Origin: Kuenenia sp039794105
GTDB taxonomy: Bacteria > Planctomycetota > Brocadiia > Brocadiales > Brocadiaceae
DNA: 64,000 nt
Direction of reading: 5' to 3'
Assembly (NCBI RefSeq): GCF_039794105.1
Contig: NZ_JBDIWA010000003.1
Coordinates: forward strand, 1 to 64,000
Every line of letters starts with the position of its first letter. Positions within the stretch are counted from its first letter, which is position 1. Below are positions 17,585 through 25,493 of this stretch, piece after piece. Under the pieces are notes generated by a model. The model was not told the DNA's origin. It saw only the letters and a list, made by a program, of their open reading frames with translations, and did not search any database. The position numbers and the translations under genes are program-made.

Positions 17585-18892
17585 CTATGAGGCGGGGCTA
17601 TTTTTGTTTGAATCTTCTGATGAATGGTGATGAAAGACGCCAAAGAGTTTTTTAATTGTCTCTACGTAACGGTATCCCCCTCCGTTTCTTGCTTCCTGTT
17701 TTGCTATCTTGGCTGGATGATGCAAGAGTTTATTGAGGGTTCTTTCCATAGTGTAAACCACCTGGTTCCATTCTTCATCATTAATATTCCTCAGTTTTGG
17801 TTTCAATCGGCTTAATTCATCTTTTCCGATGGTGTGAAAACTGTTTCTCAATAATGTTATCGCAGGTTCTATCTTTATTTGTTCAAGCTTTGCCATGAAG
17901 TGTTCCACTTCTTTTTCAATAATTGCCCGGCATTTTTCGATTTCGCGGGTTCTGTCGTCAAGGTTCTGGTTTACAACGGATTGAAGGTCATCAATATTAT
18001 ATAAATACACATTATCAATATTGCCAACAGACGGTTCTATGTCTCTGGGAACGGCAATATCGATAAGGAACATGGGGTTCCCCCTGCGGTGCTTTATTGC
18101 GTCTTTCACCTGGTCACTATGAATTACGTAATGCGGCGCTGAGGTGGAAGTAATAATAATATCCGCCTTTGAAAGGTAATCACCGAGCAATTCATATTTA
18201 ATTGCCTCACCTTGAAACGCATCAGCAATTGCCTGTGCGCGTTCGAAGGTACGGTTTGCGACAATAATCGTTCGCGCCCCCTCTTCATAAAGATGTTTCA
18301 GCAAAAGTTCGCACATCTCACCAGCCCCTACCACTAATACCATTTTGCCGGCAAAATCCTGGAATATCTTTTCAGCAAATTCGACCGCAACAGAGCTGAT
18401 GGAAACCTTGCCCTGACCTATGGAAGTATTGGTGTGTATCGTTTTGGAAATATTTAAAGCCTGCTGAAATAATTGATTGAGAATTTTCCCGGTTGATTGT
18501 TCCATGCTGGCAAGTGTGTATGCCTCTTTAACCTGTGAAAGGATTTGCGACTCACCGATTACCATAGAATCAATGCTGGAACTCACATGGAAGAGATGCA
18601 TCACCGCACGGTCGTCTTTATAATGATACATATACTGGGAAAATTCATTTTTTTCGATTTTATGAAATTCAGCGAGGAACGAGAGGATATCTTCCAATTT
18701 CACCGCATCTGAAGCGGACGACGCATACATTTCTACGCGGTTACAGGTGGATAAAATAACAGCTTCTGACGAAGGATATTTTTGGGAAAATAAAGACAGT
18801 GCGTTTGAAACAGAATTATTATTAAATGCAAGCTTTTCCCTGATATCAACCGGAGCAGATTTATGATTTAATCCTACCACTAAAATACTCAT
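17585..18892 (-). CDS. hemA: glutamyl-tRNA reductase
   Basis: First committed enzyme of C5-pathway heme and corrin synthesis, reducing glutamyl-tRNA(Glu) to glutamate-1-semialdehyde. STCNRVEMYA near residue 50 contains the catalytic cysteine, SMVIGESQILSQVKEAY is the family signature, and VVGAGEMCELLLKHL is the NADPH-binding motif; a helical dimerisation domain ends the protein. 435 residues is normal. Downstream on the plus strand is queC, convergent. Upstream on the same strand lies a CcsA/HemX-type gene, a pairing seen in many bacteria. Confidence 0.95.
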   Translation of the reverse strand: MSILVVGLNHKSAPVDIREKLAFNNNSVSNALSLFSQKYPSSEAVILSTCNRVEMYASSASDAVKLEDILSFLAEFHKIEKNEFSQYMYHYKDDRAVMHLFHVSSSIDSMVIGESQILSQVKEAYTLASMEQSTGKILNQLFQQALNISKTIHTNTSIGQGKVSISSVAVEFAEKIFQDFAGKMVLVVGAGEMCELLLKHLYEEGARTIIVANRTFERAQAIADAFQGEAIKYELLGDYLSKADIIITSTSAPHYVIHSDQVKDAIKHRRGNPMFLIDIAVPRDIEPSVGNIDNVYLYNIDDLQSVVNQNLDDRTREIEKCRAIIEKEVEHFMAKLEQIKIEPAITLLRNSFHTIGKDELSRLKPKLRNINDEEWNQVVYTMERTLNKLLHHPAKIAKQEARNGGGYRYVETIKKLFGVFHHHSSEDSNKNSPAS

Positions 18893-18950
18893 GATTTTAT
18901 TTAATCCTTATTGCAAATCAAAATAATAATAACTCTCACTTCCGCTCCTC

Positions 18951-19020
18951 AGTCTGCAATCCTCAATCCACAATCGGCAATCGGCAATTTGCCGACTGTA
19001 GACTGTGGATTGCCGACTAC
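18951..19020. repeat. palindromic AATCGGCAATC-type intergenic repeat
   Basis: A low-complexity repeat built from CGGCAATC and AATCC units that fold back on each other (AATCCACA pairs with TGTGGATT, CGGCAATC with GATTGCCG). A longer sister copy lies at 41930-42039. It sits between the ccsA-like gene and hemA and may act as a terminator or a mobile repeat. Confidence 0.6.
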
Positions 19021-19091
19021 TTTTTTAATCTGTGTAATCTGTGCAATCTGTGGTTCCTCTTTAGTATTCCGTGCTTCGTATTTTTTATCGG

Positions 19092-19988
19092 CTATGTCAG
19101 CTTAGGGTACTGTTGTTTATTCACCGCTAAAATTTCGATATATGCCGGATTAGTGCTCAGTTTTTGAAAGGCGTGTTTTGACCCGATAAAAAATGTTCCG
19201 ATAAAGGTGAAAAGAACAAAACAAAAACCGGCAATCGTTAATAACGCTATCTTTGTGCCGTGAAAGGAAGCAACCAGGCGCATGTGTAATAAGGCGGCAT
19301 AAATAAGCCATGTGGCAAGGCCAAGGATAACTTTGGGGTCCAAATACCACATTTCCCCCAAAATATCCTGTGTCTTTACCCAGAACGTACCAAATACCAA
19401 ACCAAGAGTAAGTAATGGAAAACCGAAAGAAATAGTCTTCCAAATGAGCATATCAATACCTTCCAAAGAAGGGAGTTTGTTAAACAGACGTCCAAATAGT
19501 TTATGCTTTAGATGTCTCTGCTGTGTTAAATACATTATGCTCAAACTAAACGATATAGTAAAAGCCGCATAGCCGATAAAAATAGGAATAATATGGGCAA
19601 CAAGCCAGAATTTCTGGAGACTCACCGTTATCAACATGTCACTTTTATCAAAAGAGAGCGCCCAGAGAGAAAGCGCCGTAACGAGCGGCATGAGAAAGGT
19701 ATCCAAAGAAGGCAATTTATAGAGGTAATCTATGTTGATAAAGACAAATAAGACGCACCAGAGCAATGAAACAAAAGATTCATAAACGTTTGTTATAGGA
19801 ATGTTGTTAGAACGTATGCCAAGAAAGATGAGATACCCGCTATGGATTAAAAAGCCCATTACCGTTGCCCATCTGGCCACTTTTTTATTAAATAAATCAG
19901 GTTTTATAATGTGACCAATCGACCATACCGATGAAATAAGGTACAAGATGATGCTTATTATAAATGGAATGTGAGATGCCGTAAACAT
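19092..19988 (-). CDS. ccsA: CcsA/HemX-type cytochrome c assembly membrane protein
   Basis: 298 residues with about eight hydrophobic segments. The heme-handling tryptophan region is recognisable near residue 210: GEMWYLDPKVILGLATWLIYAALLH, a variant of the WxxWxWDPKE motif of CcsA/ResC and CcmC proteins in which the first aromatic positions are relaxed. Such proteins carry or present heme for cytochrome c maturation at the outer face of the membrane; HemX homologues next to hemA instead modulate heme synthesis. Neighbouring hemA downstream suits either role, so the choice between CcsA and HemX is open. Confidence 0.75.
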   Translation of the reverse strand: MFTASHIPFIISIILYLISSVWSIGHIIKPDLFNKKVARWATVMGFLIHSGYLIFLGIRSNNIPITNVYESFVSLLWCVLFVFINIDYLYKLPSLDTFLMPLVTALSLWALSFDKSDMLITVSLQKFWLVAHIIPIFIGYAAFTISFSLSIMYLTQQRHLKHKLFGRLFNKLPSLEGIDMLIWKTISFGFPLLTLGLVFGTFWVKTQDILGEMWYLDPKVILGLATWLIYAALLHMRLVASFHGTKIALLTIAGFCFVLFTFIGTFFIGSKHAFQKLSTNPAYIEILAVNKQQYPKLT

Positions 19989-20077
19989 AATAGGTTAATT
20001 TAAAAAATAACCATGTATTAATCAACCATTATTTTCAATCGTCAGCGATAGTGGGAAATTTATTGGTTTTTTTTTAA

Positions 20078-20106
20078 TTGACAAATATTTATTTGTCAGA
20101 TAACCT
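20078..20106 (+). promoter_or_regulatory. candidate promoter with an overlapping palindromic operator
   Basis: Consensus -35 TTGACA at 20078-20083, 17-base spacer, and a weak -10 TAACCT at 20101-20106. A 9-bp inverted repeat (TGACAAATA / TATTTGTCA, 20079-20098) covers the -35 and most of the spacer, a position where a bound repressor would block polymerase. It is upstream of the DUF1858-Nfu-ThiF-SufS-type run. Confidence 0.45.
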
Positions 20107-20240
20107 GAAAACCGTAATCATTTTTTGAATGGAATCACAACCCGCTTCTATGGTTTCTGCTTTGAATAAGCTTTTTTTCGTGGTTGTACTCAGTAAGAGC
20201 TTTTACTTTTAAAACGTATTATTTAAGAAAGGTTTTATCT

Positions 20241-20465
20241 ATGCCGGAAACAAAACCTAAGATAACAAAGAAGACTTCCATAGGCGATGTAATCCAAAAT
20301 TACCCCGAAACAGAATCCGTTGTAAAAAAGTATTTTGGCGCAGGCTGCTATACCTGCCCCGGTTCTAAAACAGAAGACATTGCATTTGGCGCAACGATGC
20401 ATAATGTAGACCCTGAGGTTATCATCAAGGAATTAAATGAAATTATCGAAAAACATAAATCATAA
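20241..20465 (+). CDS. DUF1858 (ScdA/hybrid-cluster-associated) domain protein
   Basis: About 74 residues. The motif SIGDVIQNYPETESVVKKYFGAGCYTCPGSKTEDIAFGATMHNVD is the DUF1858 pattern, in which a short helical domain carries a conserved CxxC pair (C-Y-T-C). The domain accompanies iron-sulfur repair and nitric-oxide-related proteins; the cysteines probably bind a metal or cluster. The frame is open from 20184, but ATG 20241 has AAGAAAGG at the right distance. It is the first gene of a plus-strand run with nfu, a ThiF-type enzyme and a cysteine desulfurase. Confidence 0.8.
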   Translation: MPETKPKITKKTSIGDVIQNYPETESVVKKYFGAGCYTCPGSKTEDIAFGATMHNVDPEVIIKELNEIIEKHKS

Positions 20466-20483
20466 TTTTAAGGAGAAAGAATA

Positions 20484-20702
20484 ATGAAGGAAAAAATAGA
20501 AGAGGCTCTTAAGGGCATTAGGCCGGCATTACAAGCAGACGGCGGAGATATTGAGCTTGTTGATTATGAAGATGGTATTGTTAAAGTGCGTTTAAAAGGC
20601 GCGTGTGGTTCATGCCCCAGCTCTCTTGCCACATTGAAATATGGAGTTGAAGCCAGACTTAAGGAAATTATCCCCGAGATTGAATCCGTAGAACTGGCGT
20701 AA
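20484..20702 (+). CDS. nfu: NifU C-terminal-domain iron-sulfur carrier
   Basis: 72 residues making up a stand-alone Nfu domain: ALKGIRPALQADGGDIELVDYEDG, then GACGSCPSSLATLKYGVEARLKE with the CxxC that holds a transferable [4Fe-4S] cluster between two subunits. AAGGAGAAAG precedes the ATG. Known role of the family: late delivery of clusters to target proteins. Its partners here, the DUF1858 protein just upstream and the SufS-type desulfurase downstream, suggest a compact iron-sulfur or sulfur-transfer operon. Confidence 0.9.
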   Translation: MKEKIEEALKGIRPALQADGGDIELVDYEDGIVKVRLKGACGSCPSSLATLKYGVEARLKEIIPEIESVELA

Positions 20703-20761
20703 ATTACTATCTATTAGGCAACGCAATACAGAAGAGACTGATAAATAAAAGGAGCGCTATT

Positions 20762-21439
20762 ATGAGTATGGTCCTGGGACCTATCCACCATTGGATGTTT
20801 GGAAAAATAAAGACTTCTGAAGCACGAGAAAATAATATTGTCTCTGCATTTAAAGCGAGATACGGTGCTGACGCAGAGGCATTGCTCGGAGAGGTATATA
20901 AAAAATACCCTCAAACAGACAGCACTAAATCGTTAGAAGAATTACTGGCAAACAAGTCCATTCATCAGGGGATTCAAAGCATTATTATCGAGGGAGAAAC
21001 ACGGGAGGCAGCTATTATAGCTGCCTTTTGTGCAAAATATGATGATGCCGGGAAAATTGCCTCCGAAGCAGCGCATGCCCATGGCATTCAATGTGGTAAG
21101 GAGGCCGTAAACCGTAAAGGGTTATCTGCGAACGAGTGCAAAAGTACATCAAAGGCATTTGAATTACTGGGTGATTACCTGTGCGATGGGATGCCTTGCG
21201 ACAGAGGCGCTCAGGTTGTGGAAGATTCAGAGAAATGCACCGCATGGGATCATGAGGAATGTGTGCATGAAAAATACTGGAAAAATGCAGGTGCAGATTT
21301 TTTAACGATGTGCGATATTGTTAATGCATGGATTTCCGGTTTTTGCAAGGGACTGAATCCCATCTCAACATATAAAAGAGAAAAGGCAATTGCATCCGGT
21401 GACAAATCGTGTTTAAGTATTCTAAAAAATAACAGTTAA
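20762..21439 (+). CDS. ATC-hydrolase-like cysteine-rich protein
   Basis: 225 residues, cytoplasmic, ten or so cysteines. The C-terminal pattern (ADFLTMCDIVNAWISGFCKG, then REKAIASGDKSCLSIL) resembles the L-2-amino-thiazoline-4-carboxylate hydrolase fold family, in which a conserved cysteine and the Gly-Asp-x-x-Cys element are kept. That enzyme makes S-carbamoyl-cysteine. Most family members are uncharacterised, so the reaction here is unproven. Lying between nfu and a ThiF/SufS-type pair, a role in thiol or sulfur chemistry is plausible. It overlaps nothing and ends 1 base before the ThiF-type start. Confidence 0.5.
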   Translation: MSMVLGPIHHWMFGKIKTSEARENNIVSAFKARYGADAEALLGEVYKKYPQTDSTKSLEELLANKSIHQGIQSIIIEGETREAAIIAAFCAKYDDAGKIASEAAHAHGIQCGKEAVNRKGLSANECKSTSKAFELLGDYLCDGMPCDRGAQVVEDSEKCTAWDHEECVHEKYWKNAGADFLTMCDIVNAWISGFCKGLNPISTYKREKAIASGDKSCLSILKNNS

Positions 21440-21440
21440 C

Positions 21441-22466
21441 ATGTCTGATCGTTATGTCCGGCAGGAATTATTCTCTGCCATAGGAAAAGAAGGACAAAAA
21501 AAACTCTCCCATACGACAGTCGCCATTATTGGCTGCGGCGCATTGGGCTGCACTTCTGCAAATCTCCTGGTACGCAGCGGGGTTAATCGTGTAAAAATAA
21601 TCGACCGGGATTTTATTGAAGAAAGCAACTTGCAGCGCCAGACATTATTTGATGAAGAAGACCTAAGAAATAATCTACCCAAAGCAATAGCCGCCCAAAA
21701 AAAACTACAAAAAATCAACTCCAGCATAATAATAGAAGCAGCCGTCACGGATATTAATCCCTCCAATATCGATACAAACTTACACAATGCAAATATAATC
21801 ATTGACGGCACCGATAATTTTGAAACCCGGTTTCTCATTAACGATTATTGTGTGAAAAATGACATTCCATGGATTTATGGTGCATGTATTGGCAGCACGG
21901 GATTAACGATGACAATCATTCCCGGAGAAACCCCCTGTTTACGCTGTGTTATGCAGGACATTCCCCCTTTCGGCAATACTGAAACGTGTGATACCGCAGG
22001 GATACTATCGCCTGCCGCAAGTTTGATCGCCTCGATTCAGGTTGCCGAGGCTTTAAAAATCCTGACGGACAATGGCGCGTCTATTAACAGGCAGCTTCTC
22101 AAATTTGATTTGTGGAAGAATGAGATAACAAGGCTTAATATAAACAAACTCAGAGAAATAAATGATTGTAAGGCCTGTAAAAACAAACAATATGAATATT
22201 TAAGGAATGAAAAATACTCTTCAACCACTTCTTTATGCGGACGAAATGCAGTGCAAATCGCGCCGGCAAACGGTTCAACTATTGATTTGTCAGCGCTTGC
22301 ATCGCGTTTGAGGACGGCAGGGAACGTATCTTTTAATAAATATATGCTGCGGCTGAAGGTAAATGATTATGAATTAACGGCCTTCCCTGACGGCAGGACA
22401 ATTATAGCCGGAACAGATGATGTAATTACGGCAAAAGGTATTTATGCAAAATACATCGGGATGTAA
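21441..22466 (+). CDS. ThiF/HesA/MoeB-type E1 adenylyltransferase
   Basis: 341 residues. ATP-binding IGCGALGCTSANLLVRSG and IDRDFIEESNLQRQTLFDEED (the catalytic arginine and aspartate region) mark an E1-like enzyme that adenylates the C-terminal glycine of a ubiquitin-like sulfur carrier. Two CxxC pairs (CLRC and CKAC) form the structural zinc site. The last 80 residues (CGRNAVQI, then YMLRLKVNDYELTAFPDGRTIIAG) form the extra domain seen in many bacterial ThiF/MoeB-like proteins. No sulfur carrier (ThiS/MoaD) is visible nearby. It starts 1 base after the preceding gene, so it is co-translated with it. Confidence 0.88.
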   Translation: MSDRYVRQELFSAIGKEGQKKLSHTTVAIIGCGALGCTSANLLVRSGVNRVKIIDRDFIEESNLQRQTLFDEEDLRNNLPKAIAAQKKLQKINSSIIIEAAVTDINPSNIDTNLHNANIIIDGTDNFETRFLINDYCVKNDIPWIYGACIGSTGLTMTIIPGETPCLRCVMQDIPPFGNTETCDTAGILSPAASLIASIQVAEALKILTDNGASINRQLLKFDLWKNEITRLNINKLREINDCKACKNKQYEYLRNEKYSSTTSLCGRNAVQIAPANGSTIDLSALASRLRTAGNVSFNKYMLRLKVNDYELTAFPDGRTIIAGTDDVITAKGIYAKYIGM

Positions 22467-22614
22467 AACCGATTATTGTCGTATATTTTGGATTTGTTTT
22501 GAATTTTATGCCTTGTCATTTGGATTTGTTTCGTATTTCATACTTCGAATTTCGTATTTTTTATTTCGTGCTTATTTGGTTCTGGCTACGCCAGCTTAGG
22601 GGATCTATTTAATT

Positions 22615-23766
22615 ATGATCTATTTTGATAATGCAGCGACAAGTTATCCGAAACCGGAAATTGTATATACGTCAATGGATACCTTTTACAGGACAATGGG
22701 GGCTAACCCCGGACGTTCCGGCCACAGGATGGCAGTCACCGTAGAACGTGAAATTGAAAATACAAGAAAGGTAATTGCAGATTTTCTTGCCATAAAGGAT
22801 CCAAACAGATTTGCATTTACCTTCAATGCAACTGATGCGATAAATATGGGCATAAAAGGGTTACTCAAGGCAGGCGATCATGCAATCACTTCTTATCTTG
22901 AACATAACGCTGTATCCCGTGCTTTAAACGGATTAGCACAAGATAACAAAATAACCGTTACAAAGGTGAAAAATTCCTCTGATGGTTTTATTAATCCTGA
23001 CGACGTAAAAAATGCCATTACTCCCAAAACCCGCTTAATCGTTCTCACCCATGCAACAAACGTTCTTGGCACAATTCAACCTATAAAAGAAATCGGTTTG
23101 ATTGCCAGAGAACGAGATATTGTGTTTATGGTAGATGCAGCGCAAACTACCGGGGTATGTGAGATTGATGTTAATGAATGCAATATTGATATGCTTGCGT
23201 TTACGGGACATAAAGCGCCCTTTGGCCCAACGGGAACAGGCGGTCTTTATGTCCATGAACGTATCAAGCTTCGTCCATGGAGAGAGGGAGGCACTGGATT
23301 TGAACCCGCATCATTAACACAACCGGAAGAAATGCCGTTCCTGCTGGAAAGCGGCACCCCAAATACCGTTGGTATCGTTGGCCTGAAAGCTGGAATTGAA
23401 TATGTCATATCAAAGGGTACACACACGATTAGGGCGCATGAACAGAAATTAATTCAAAAAATAATCAATGCCCTTCAAAATGATGAACGATTTATTTTAT
23501 ATGGGACGAAAGATGTATCAAGGAAAGTAGGAATACTTTCAATAAACATAAAAGGATATACTGCGGCGGAAGCAGGTGCAATATTAGATCAATCATTTAC
23601 TATTGCAGTACGACCCGGACTACATTGCGCACCTTTTGTTCATCAGCAAATGGGTACGTATCCCGATGGCACAATAAGAATCAGTCCTGGTTTTTTTAAC
23701 ACGGAAGAAGAAATAGATACATTAATCTCTGCATTGAATGACATTGCAAATGAAACAATTCATTAA
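22615..23766 (+). CDS. cysteine desulfurase, SufS/class V aminotransferase family
   Basis: 383-residue PLP enzyme that removes sulfur from cysteine as an enzyme-bound persulfide. MIYFDNAATSYPKP is the family start, FTGHKAPFGPTGTGG carries the PLP lysine, and AVRPGLHCAPF the persulfide-forming cysteine in the RxGxHCA context of the SufS group. It probably supplies sulfur to the ThiF-type enzyme and to Nfu upstream. A 148-base gap separates it from the ThiF gene, so it may have its own promoter. Confidence 0.9.
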   Translation: MIYFDNAATSYPKPEIVYTSMDTFYRTMGANPGRSGHRMAVTVEREIENTRKVIADFLAIKDPNRFAFTFNATDAINMGIKGLLKAGDHAITSYLEHNAVSRALNGLAQDNKITVTKVKNSSDGFINPDDVKNAITPKTRLIVLTHATNVLGTIQPIKEIGLIARERDIVFMVDAAQTTGVCEIDVNECNIDMLAFTGHKAPFGPTGTGGLYVHERIKLRPWREGGTGFEPASLTQPEEMPFLLESGTPNTVGIVGLKAGIEYVISKGTHTIRAHEQKLIQKIINALQNDERFILYGTKDVSRKVGILSINIKGYTAAEAGAILDQSFTIAVRPGLHCAPFVHQQMGTYPDGTIRISPGFFNTEEEIDTLISALNDIANETIH

Positions 23767-23817
23767 GTAAAAAACTGCCATTATCCTATCAATAACCCCT
23801 ATATTAAACAAATCAGT

Positions 23818-24732
23818 ATGAGTACCGAATTACATGCCGTTACCGGAGCATTTGGATTTTCCGGAAGATATATTGCAAGAAACTTATTAGACCGCGGGCG
23901 TAATGTCATTACCCTGACCAATTCCTTGCATCGCCCTAACCCTTTTGGTGAAAGTGTAAAGGCGTATCCTTTTAATTTTGACAAGCCAGAGAAACTTACG
24001 GAATCATTAAGTGGTGTTTCAGTGCTCTACAACACCTATTGGGTTCGTTTTAATTACAAGACCTTTGGTTACTCCACTGCAATACAAAATACTTTTGCCC
24101 TGTTCGAAGCGGCTAAAAAGGCCGGAGTAAAAAGAATAGTACACACGAGTATAACGAACCCTTCCGAAAGTTCACCGTATGAGTATTTCAGGGATAAGGC
24201 AATAATCGAAAAAAACCTTATAGAATCCGGTATTTCGTATGCTATTTTACGTCCGGCTGTCTTGTTTGGCAAAGAAGGCATTTTAATCAATAATATTGCC
24301 TGGGCTTTGCGAAAGTTCCCTTATTTTAGTATATTTGGGGACGGTAATTATCGCTTACAACCAATCTACGTAGATGATTTTGCCAAACTAGCGGCAGAGC
24401 AAGGTGAGAAAAGCGAAAATACCATTATTAATGCAATTGGCCCTGAAACCTTTTCCTATCGTGAATTAATTGAAGAAATCGGCAGTATCATCGGAAAGAA
24501 ACGGCCTTTTATTTCTGTCCCCCCTGCCTTCGGATATTTTTTCGCTCTTATTATCGGTAAATTTGTTCATGATGTCATGTTAACAAAAGACGAAATTAAA
24601 GGTCTCATGGACAACCTGCTTTATGTTGATGCACCACCCGCGGGCAAAACAAAACTAACCGAATGGGTGAGGGAAAATGCCGATATACTTGGCTCACATT
24701 ATGAAAGCGAACTTGCCAGAAGAAAAAAATAA
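23818..24732 (+). CDS. NAD(P)-binding atypical short-chain dehydrogenase (NmrA/NDUFA9-like)
   Basis: 304 residues with the nucleotide-binding VTGAFGFSGRYIARNLLDRG near the N-terminus (GxxGxxG form). The body resembles the atypical, extended SDR group that includes complex-I-associated 39-kDa subunits and sugar epimerases, with RPAVLFGKEG and PIYVDDFAKLA in the expected places. The catalytic YxxxK (YEYFRDKAIIEK) is present, so it may be an active oxidoreductase. The substrate is unknown. It follows the cysteine desulfurase after 51 bases. Confidence 0.75.
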   Translation: MSTELHAVTGAFGFSGRYIARNLLDRGRNVITLTNSLHRPNPFGESVKAYPFNFDKPEKLTESLSGVSVLYNTYWVRFNYKTFGYSTAIQNTFALFEAAKKAGVKRIVHTSITNPSESSPYEYFRDKAIIEKNLIESGISYAILRPAVLFGKEGILINNIAWALRKFPYFSIFGDGNYRLQPIYVDDFAKLAAEQGEKSENTIINAIGPETFSYRELIEEIGSIIGKKRPFISVPPAFGYFFALIIGKFVHDVMLTKDEIKGLMDNLLYVDAPPAGKTKLTEWVRENADILGSHYESELARRKK

Positions 24733-24760
24733 TTTTGAAACATAATTAAGGAAACGAAAG

Positions 24761-25402
24761 ATGTCAAAAAGCGACAGAAAACAACAGAAGAAAATAGAAA
24801 GAAAAAAGGCCAAAAGAAAGGTCATCATTGCGAAAAAAATGGTAAAATCAAAAGATGAATCATCATTTGTTGCAATAGACGCAGAAAAGGTTTCTCACTA
24901 TCCTGTTTATGAGTGCCTGGTAAGTCGTGAGATCCTTGATATTGGCATTGGAAATGTATTGTTCAGCAGGATACTGCCAAACGATAAGATAGCTGTAATT
25001 ATACTTACGGTAGATGTATATTGCCTGGGAGTCAAAAACGCATTCTACAGAGTTATTTCTAAAGCTGAATACAATGATACATTGAGGGAACAGCATAACT
25101 TAAAAGACAAAATTCAATTTGCAGAAAAAGAACCTTCATGGATAAGAAAATTAGTTGAAGGCAGTGTTTCCTATGCAAAGAATCTGGGGTTTAATCCTCA
25201 TCCTGATTATATGAAAGCGCGTATGCTTTTTGGAGATGTAGACCCAAATGAGTGTGCAGAAGAAATTGAATTTGGAAAGGGCGGAAAACCATTTTATGTT
25301 GCAGGTCCCCGCGAAAATTTTACCCAACAGAAAACTATCATAAATCAATTAACCCGTGTTTGCGGTGAGGATGGATTTGAATATATGGCTTTTATTCAAT
25401 AG
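24761..25402 (+). CDS. conserved hypothetical protein with basic N-terminus
   Basis: 213 residues. Residues 1-40 are very lysine-rich and look disordered; the rest is a compact alpha/beta domain (YPVYECLVSREILDIGIGNVLFSRILPNDKIAVIILTVDVYCLGVKNAFYRVI, then ARMLFGDVDPNECAEEIEFGKGGKPFYVAGP). I have seen the general VDxYCLGVK pattern in planctomycete and other uncharacterised proteins, but I know no function. The basic tail suggests binding to nucleic acid. Confidence 0.5.
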   Translation: MSKSDRKQQKKIERKKAKRKVIIAKKMVKSKDESSFVAIDAEKVSHYPVYECLVSREILDIGIGNVLFSRILPNDKIAVIILTVDVYCLGVKNAFYRVISKAEYNDTLREQHNLKDKIQFAEKEPSWIRKLVEGSVSYAKNLGFNPHPDYMKARMLFGDVDPNECAEEIEFGKGGKPFYVAGPRENFTQQKTIINQLTRVCGEDGFEYMAFIQ

Positions 25403-25493
25403 CTCTTTGCTTATTTAATTATCTGTTAACTTGTGGCTATTTCATTTCACAATAAAAAATAACTGATATCATTATTTGTATCGCAGAAAAAAC

